A stretch of 64,000 bases of DNA from Elusimicrobium minutum (lineage in GTDB: Bacteria > Elusimicrobiota > Elusimicrobia > Elusimicrobiales > UBA9959): positions 62,001 to 126,000 of the forward strand of contig DYIF01000003.1 of NCBI GenBank assembly GCA_020723765.1. Reading direction: 5' to 3'. This document shows, one piece after another, positions 60,450 to 64,000 of this stretch (positions within the stretch are counted from its first letter, which is position 1; each line of letters opens with the position of its first letter). Position numbers and translations under genes: made by a program. Below the pieces are notes generated by a model that did not search any database, was not told the origin of the DNA, and saw only the letters and a list, made by a program, of their open reading frames with translations.

Positions 60450-61930
60450 TTAGTTTCTTCTTTCGGTTTTAGAAGAGGAAAAAGAATAACTTCTCTTATG
60501 GAAGGTTTTTGAGATAAAAGCATGGTAAGCCTATCTATTCCTATTCCTATTCCGCCGGTAGGGGGCATGCCGTATTCCATGGCTTCTATAAAATCTTTAT
60601 CTAATATGTCCGCTTCGCCTAAATTTTCTTCAAATTTTTGTTTTAATTGTTCAAGTAACCTCGATTTTTGATCCTGTGGATCGTTTAATTCCGAGTATGC
60701 GTTTGCAAGCTCGTGTCCTCCTACGTAAAACTCAAATCTTTCCACTATGGATTCGTCTTGATTTTTAAGCTTTGCAAGCGGAGTTATCGCCGTCGGATAG
60801 TCCATAATAAAAGTAGGTTGAACTGTTTCTTCTTTTATTACCCAATCCATTATTCTTTCGAATAGCTTTGCCGACGGGGTTTGTTTGTCGTAGTCTATCT
60901 TTAATTTTTCGGCTAATTCGTAAAGACCGTCTCTATTAAAAGATTTGCCTTTTAATACCGAATGTATATCCTGTCCGGTTTTTTCTTTCCACAAATCCGG
61001 CAATGAAATTCTTTTAAAAGGCGGCTTAAGATTAATTTTCATTCCGTCGTATTCTATTTCTGATAGGTTAAACTCGGATGTAAATCTTTCAAATAACCTT
61101 TCCACAAGTTCCGCCATTCCGTTGTAATCGGAATATGCTTTGTATGCTTCCAGAGTCGTAAATTCCGGATTGTGAGTAGTGTCTACTCCTTCGTTTCTAA
61201 AAACCCTTCCTATTTCATAAACTCCGTCAAATCCGCCTATTATCAATTTTTTTAAGGGGAGTTCGGTGGCTATTCTCATATAAAGTTCTATTTTAAAAGC
61301 GTTATGAAATGTAATGAAAGGTCTTGCCGAAGCGCCTCCAGCTTGAGAACATAGTATCGGTGTTTCTACTTCCAAATATCCGTCTTTGTTTAGCGTATCT
61401 CTTATAATGGATATTATTCTGCTTCTTTTTACGAATATTTCTTTGACCTCTTCGTTAGATATCAAGTCCAGATATCTTTCTCTGTATCTTGTTTCCGGGT
61501 CGTTTAGCCCGTGCCATTTTTCCGGCATGGGTCTAACAGATTTGGATAGTATTGTAAAATTTTCGACGTTTATCGTAAGTTCTCCGGTATGGGTTTTAAA
61601 AAGCTTTCCTTCCACACCTATAAAATCTCCTGTAGTCATATATTTTTTAAATAAATCGTATTTTTCTCCCAAAAGATCTTTTTTAAGATATATCTGTATT
61701 TTATCGGTTCCGTCTTTTATATGAGCAAAGCTCGCCTTTCCCATAACTCTCAAAAGAATTATTCTTCCGGCCGTTAATACTTTCGAATCTATATCCATTT
61801 TTTTTATTTCGGATATTTTATTTTTTACATAAAATCTTGGCGGAAACGGATCTATATTTTGTTTTTTCAGATCGTCTATTTTTGAATAATTGGTTTTTAT
61901 TATCTCGTCAAGTGTTGTTTTTGTTTCCAT
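60446..61930 (-). CDS. lysS: Lysyl-tRNA synthetase, class II
   Basis: 494 residues, normal class-II LysRS length. The N-terminal OB fold (VLTAGRIILLRVMGKASFAHIKDGTDKIQIY) is followed by the catalytic domain with FVKRSRIISIIRDTL, motif 2 YEIGRVFRNEGVDTTHNPEFTTLE and motif 3 GGIGIGIDRLTMLL. GGASARPFITFHN is the class-II lysine-binding loop. It lies downstream of a response-regulator gene with a 23-bp overlap. Confidence 0.96.
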   Translation of the reverse strand: METKTTLDEIIKTNYSKIDDLKKQNIDPFPPRFYVKNKISEIKKMDIDSKVLTAGRIILLRVMGKASFAHIKDGTDKIQIYLKKDLLGEKYDLFKKYMTTGDFIGVEGKLFKTHTGELTINVENFTILSKSVRPMPEKWHGLNDPETRYRERYLDLISNEEVKEIFVKRSRIISIIRDTLNKDGYLEVETPILCSQAGGASARPFITFHNAFKIELYMRIATELPLKKLIIGGFDGVYEIGRVFRNEGVDTTHNPEFTTLEAYKAYSDYNGMAELVERLFERFTSEFNLSEIEYDGMKINLKPPFKRISLPDLWKEKTGQDIHSVLKGKSFNRDGLYELAEKLKIDYDKQTPSAKLFERIMDWVIKEETVQPTFIMDYPTAITPLAKLKNQDESIVERFEFYVGGHELANAYSELNDPQDQKSRLLEQLKQKFEENLGEADILDKDFIEAMEYGMPPTGGIGIGIDRLTMLLSQKPSIREVILFPLLKPKEETK

Positions 61931-62300
61931 ATTCTATGGCTCCTTTAATAGTGTTTAAAAGATTTTTGGGGTCGAACGGTTTTTCTACGAAAGAATAAAC
62001 GTTGCTTGCCATTTCGAAAAGATCTTTAGTTTGTCCTTTTGCGGTCAATATTATTATCGGTATATTTCTAAGTTCTTCTATTTGTTGAAGTTTAGTTTGA
62101 AAGGTATACCCGTCCATTTCTGGCATCATTATATCTAAAACTATTACATCCGGTTTTATGGGATTGGATGTGTCGGTAAGTTTGTTATACGCTTCAAGCC
62201 CGTTTGATGCTTGTATCGCCTGGTATCCTTCTTTTTCGATTAAAACCTTTAATAAAAAAAGAACGTCTTTTTCGTCGTCTATTATCATAATCTTATTCAT
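61908..62300 (-). CDS. Stand-alone response-regulator receiver domain
   Basis: 130 residues. Acidic pair IIDDEKD, phosphoacceptor VLDIMMPEMDG, LTAK loop and VEKPFDP with the conserved lysine. No output domain. GGGGGA precedes the ATG. It overlaps lysS by 23 bp. It resembles the receiver at 3283 and may serve a kinase encoded elsewhere. Confidence 0.9.
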   Translation of the reverse strand: MNKIMIIDDEKDVLFLLKVLIEKEGYQAIQASNGLEAYNKLTDTSNPIKPDVIVLDIMMPEMDGYTFQTKLQQIEELRNIPIIILTAKGQTKDLFEMASNVYSFVEKPFDPKNLLNTIKGAIEYGNKNNT

Positions 62301-62416
62301 CTTTTTCCCCCGTTATTGTCCGAGTCATAAATCGAAATTAAAAAATATGTTTTTGCGGCCATAATATAAATTTTACAAGATTAAAATCTCATAATCAAAC
62401 ATTTTTGAGCTATATT

Positions 62417-63790
62417 TTATTTGTTTATGGCTTTTAAATTTTTCTCGTATAAAATTCGATGGATTTCTTTCGCGAATAGATTTAAAGAATTGTCCCTTGC
62501 TCCCATAACCATTATTATATCGTCTTTTTTTATATTTTCGGAAATGAAAGTTTTTATGTCTTGCCTATTTGGAAAATAAAAAGCTTTTACGCCTTTTTTG
62601 ATTGTCTCATCTATTATATCTTTTGAGGATATGTCTCTGGTAACGCTTCCACCCGCATAGTATATTTCGGGCATAATTAAAATATCTTCTTTTCTTAGTT
62701 TTGAAAAAACTTCCACCAGATCGTTTTTAAACATTCTTGCCGGTGCATATCCGTGAGGCTGGTAAATAAATATCGCTCTTTTACAAGCCCCTATCACCGT
62801 CTTTACGGCCGCTTCTATTTTTGCAGGATTATGAGCGTAGTCGTCTATTATCTTTATTCCGTTTACTTCTCCCACGAGATTCATCCTTCTAAAAGTTCCT
62901 TTAAAAGACAAAAGAGATTTCGATATATCTTTTAAACTTAATCCCAAGTGTTTTGTTACGGAGATTGCGGCTATGGCGTTTTCTATATTATGTAATCCGC
63001 CGATAGGGAGATGAAAATCGATATCGGCTATTTTAAATTGAGAATGGAAAATATCGGTTTTGATTATTTGGGCATTTAAAGTTTCTTTGCCGAATAAACG
63101 AATATTTTGTTTTTTTGTCGCTATTGCCTTGCAATTATCGTCTTCTTCGTTTATAAAGGCTATTTGTGAGTTTGATATGAAAATGGAAAATATTTTTTTA
63201 AGTTCTTCAATGGGCTTGTGGTCTTTGGTTATGTTAAGTATAAGACCTATTTTGGGTTTATACCTGGTTATCGTAGAGTCGGATTCGTCCGCTTCTATTA
63301 CAAGCCACTTCCCTTTCCCACCGTAGGCGTTTCCTAAAAATTTTTCGTTCATTATCGAGTTTATGTAGGCTCCGTTTATTACCGAAGGATTAAGTCCCGA
63401 TTCGTTTAAAATGTGCCATATCATAGCCGTAGTCGTACTTTTCCCGCTTGTGCCGGCTACCGCTATGGTCTGGTATCTTGAAACATATTCCGATAAAACT
63501 TCGGAGCGGTGAATTATTTTTAAACCTAATTTTTTGGCTTTTTCATACTCTGGGTTTGTCTCTTCCACAGCGGTTGAGATTACGAAGAAATCTATATCTT
63601 TTGTTATGCCGATACCGTTTTGAGGGTAAGTTTTAATTCCGTTTTTTTCAAATTTTTCTTTTATGTCCAGGTTTTGATTGTTATCGAATGATCTGTCCGA
63701 GCCGCAAACCTCGTGCCCTTCCATTTTTAAAATCTGAGCCAGAGCGCTCATTCCCGAACCGGCTATCGCGCAAAAAAAATATTTGGACAT
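62417..63790 (-). CDS. murC: UDP-N-acetylmuramate--L-alanine ligase
   Basis: 457 residues. Adds L-Ala to UDP-MurNAc in peptidoglycan synthesis. The N-terminal UDP-binding domain opens AIAGSGMSALAQIL, the ATP-binding P-loop is VAGTSGKSTTTAMI, and the Mur-ligase helix is NIENAIAAISVTKHLG. IIDDYAHNPAKIEAAV is the MurC/MurD active-site segment. The LVIEADESDST segment is typical of MurC and Mpl; Mpl remains a weaker alternative. No Shine-Dalgarno is present; TATAAT lies 6 nt before the ATG. Confidence 0.9.
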   Translation of the reverse strand: MSKYFFCAIAGSGMSALAQILKMEGHEVCGSDRSFDNNQNLDIKEKFEKNGIKTYPQNGIGITKDIDFFVISTAVEETNPEYEKAKKLGLKIIHRSEVLSEYVSRYQTIAVAGTSGKSTTTAMIWHILNESGLNPSVINGAYINSIMNEKFLGNAYGGKGKWLVIEADESDSTITRYKPKIGLILNITKDHKPIEELKKIFSIFISNSQIAFINEEDDNCKAIATKKQNIRLFGKETLNAQIIKTDIFHSQFKIADIDFHLPIGGLHNIENAIAAISVTKHLGLSLKDISKSLLSFKGTFRRMNLVGEVNGIKIIDDYAHNPAKIEAAVKTVIGACKRAIFIYQPHGYAPARMFKNDLVEVFSKLRKEDILIMPEIYYAGGSVTRDISSKDIIDETIKKGVKAFYFPNRQDIKTFISENIKKDDIIMVMGARDNSLNLFAKEIHRILYEKNLKAINK

Positions 63791-63796
63791 AAGATA

Positions 63797-63802
63797 ATTA
63801 TA
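63797..63802 (-). promoter_or_regulatory. -10 element of a predicted leaderless murC promoter
   Basis: TATAAT preceded by TTTAG, with 6 nt to the murC ATG and no Shine-Dalgarno. It sits in the 21-bp gap after the TPR gene, with its upstream half inside that gene. Confidence 0.6.
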
Positions 63803-63811
63803 CTAAAAGAT

Positions 63812-64000
63812 TTATTCGGCTGATAGGCTTAATCCTTTTAAAGCGGCTTTTTTCATTAATTCTTCGTTTTCTTTTTTTAGTCCCAATTTTTTATAAACCG
63901 CCCCAAGTCCGTAATAAGAATCTTTGGCGTAGGGACATAATTCTATGGATTTTTGAAAAAAATCTTTTGCCGTTTTAAAATCTCCTGATAACATATGAAT
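63812..64000 (-). CDS. C-terminus of a TPR-repeat protein (partial)
   Basis: The reading frame runs to the window edge, so the track's Met at 63994 is probably internal. The visible part holds one clear tetratricopeptide unit (GDFKTAKDFFQKSIELCPYAKDSYYGLGAVYKKLG) and the start of another. Function cannot be assigned from 63 residues. Confidence 0.65.
   Translation of the reverse strand: MHMLSGDFKTAKDFFQKSIELCPYAKDSYYGLGAVYKKLGLKKENEELMKKAALKGLSLSAE

Noticed and set aside
1-64000. tRNA or rRNA genes
   Set aside because: No cloverleaf or rRNA-like segment was found by eye; gaps are too short. A tRNAscan run would settle it.

Overview
This is a dense, AT-rich chromosomal segment. Nearly every gap between genes is under 130 bp, and many genes overlap as ATGA or are joined as TAA-A-ATG. 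I saw no tRNA, rRNA, IS element, phage or CRISPR array, and no gene-free stretch over 300 bp. The housekeeping genes (dnaE, ligA, nusB, lysS, murC, ispH, gpsA, a LolC/E-LolD-like transporter) indicate a diderm bacterium. The exported protein with a TYYPAPYG motif, the small oxidative pentose-phosphate operon and the anaerobic-type enzymes (IspH, many radical SAM proteins, U32 proteins) suggest Elusimicrobiota or Omnitrophota. That placement rests on family memory and is not proven here.

Layout. 1-7121 (minus): start of a putative antiporter or complex-I-like membrane subunit, an IspH fused to a membrane domain, a 14-copy heptamer repeat, a Kbl/BioF-type synthase, a response regulator and DnaE. 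7246-16137 (plus): one operon with NUDIX hydrolase, transketolase, 6-phosphogluconate dehydrogenase, glucose-6-phosphate dehydrogenase, 6-phosphogluconolactonase, a short UvrC, an asparagine-synthase-like protein and an alkyltransferase-like protein. 16105-18007 (minus): a DUF483-like gene and gpsA. 18037-32623 (minus): a purine/selenium-metabolism-type set (YgeY, SsnA, an 8-oxoguanine-deaminase-like enzyme, a dihydropyrimidine-dehydrogenase-like fusion, a MocA-like nucleotidyltransferase), interleaved with ppi, nusB, ligA, a divergent PurH, a Tim44-like protein and a B12-type radical SAM protein. 57138-64000 (minus): McsA with a degenerate McsB, LolD and LolC/E, LysS, a response regulator, MurC and a TPR protein.

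The most interesting part is 32.6-57.1 kb. It looks like a greatly expanded His-Xaa-Ser (Hxs) RiPP-like system. A good promoter (TTGAAA-17-TATAAT) precedes an exported protein, HxsD-like, HxsB-like, two unrecognised proteins and an HxsA-like precursor with 18 consecutive x-Ser-His triplets. These continue without a break into a run of radical SAM genes, for 13 radical SAM proteins in the region. They include two further HxsB paralogues and an HxsC-like enzyme. With them are an A24-type prepilin-peptidase-like membrane protein, a PP-loop ATPase, two small tetrapyrrole-methylase-fold proteins resembling borosin N-methyltransferases, and two UbiU/UbiV-like U32 pairs. My working model is a secreted His/Ser-rich peptide, or several substrates, modified by radical SAM chemistry and possibly also by methylation and O2-independent hydroxylation. 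The core Hxs assignment rests on motifs; the roles of the added enzymes are inference.

A second theme is transcriptional. Four unlinked genes (dnaE, gpsA, one methylase, murC) each have a perfect TATAAT exactly 6 nt before the ATG and no Shine-Dalgarno, suggesting leaderless mRNAs. Other genes here have ordinary Shine-Dalgarno sequences.
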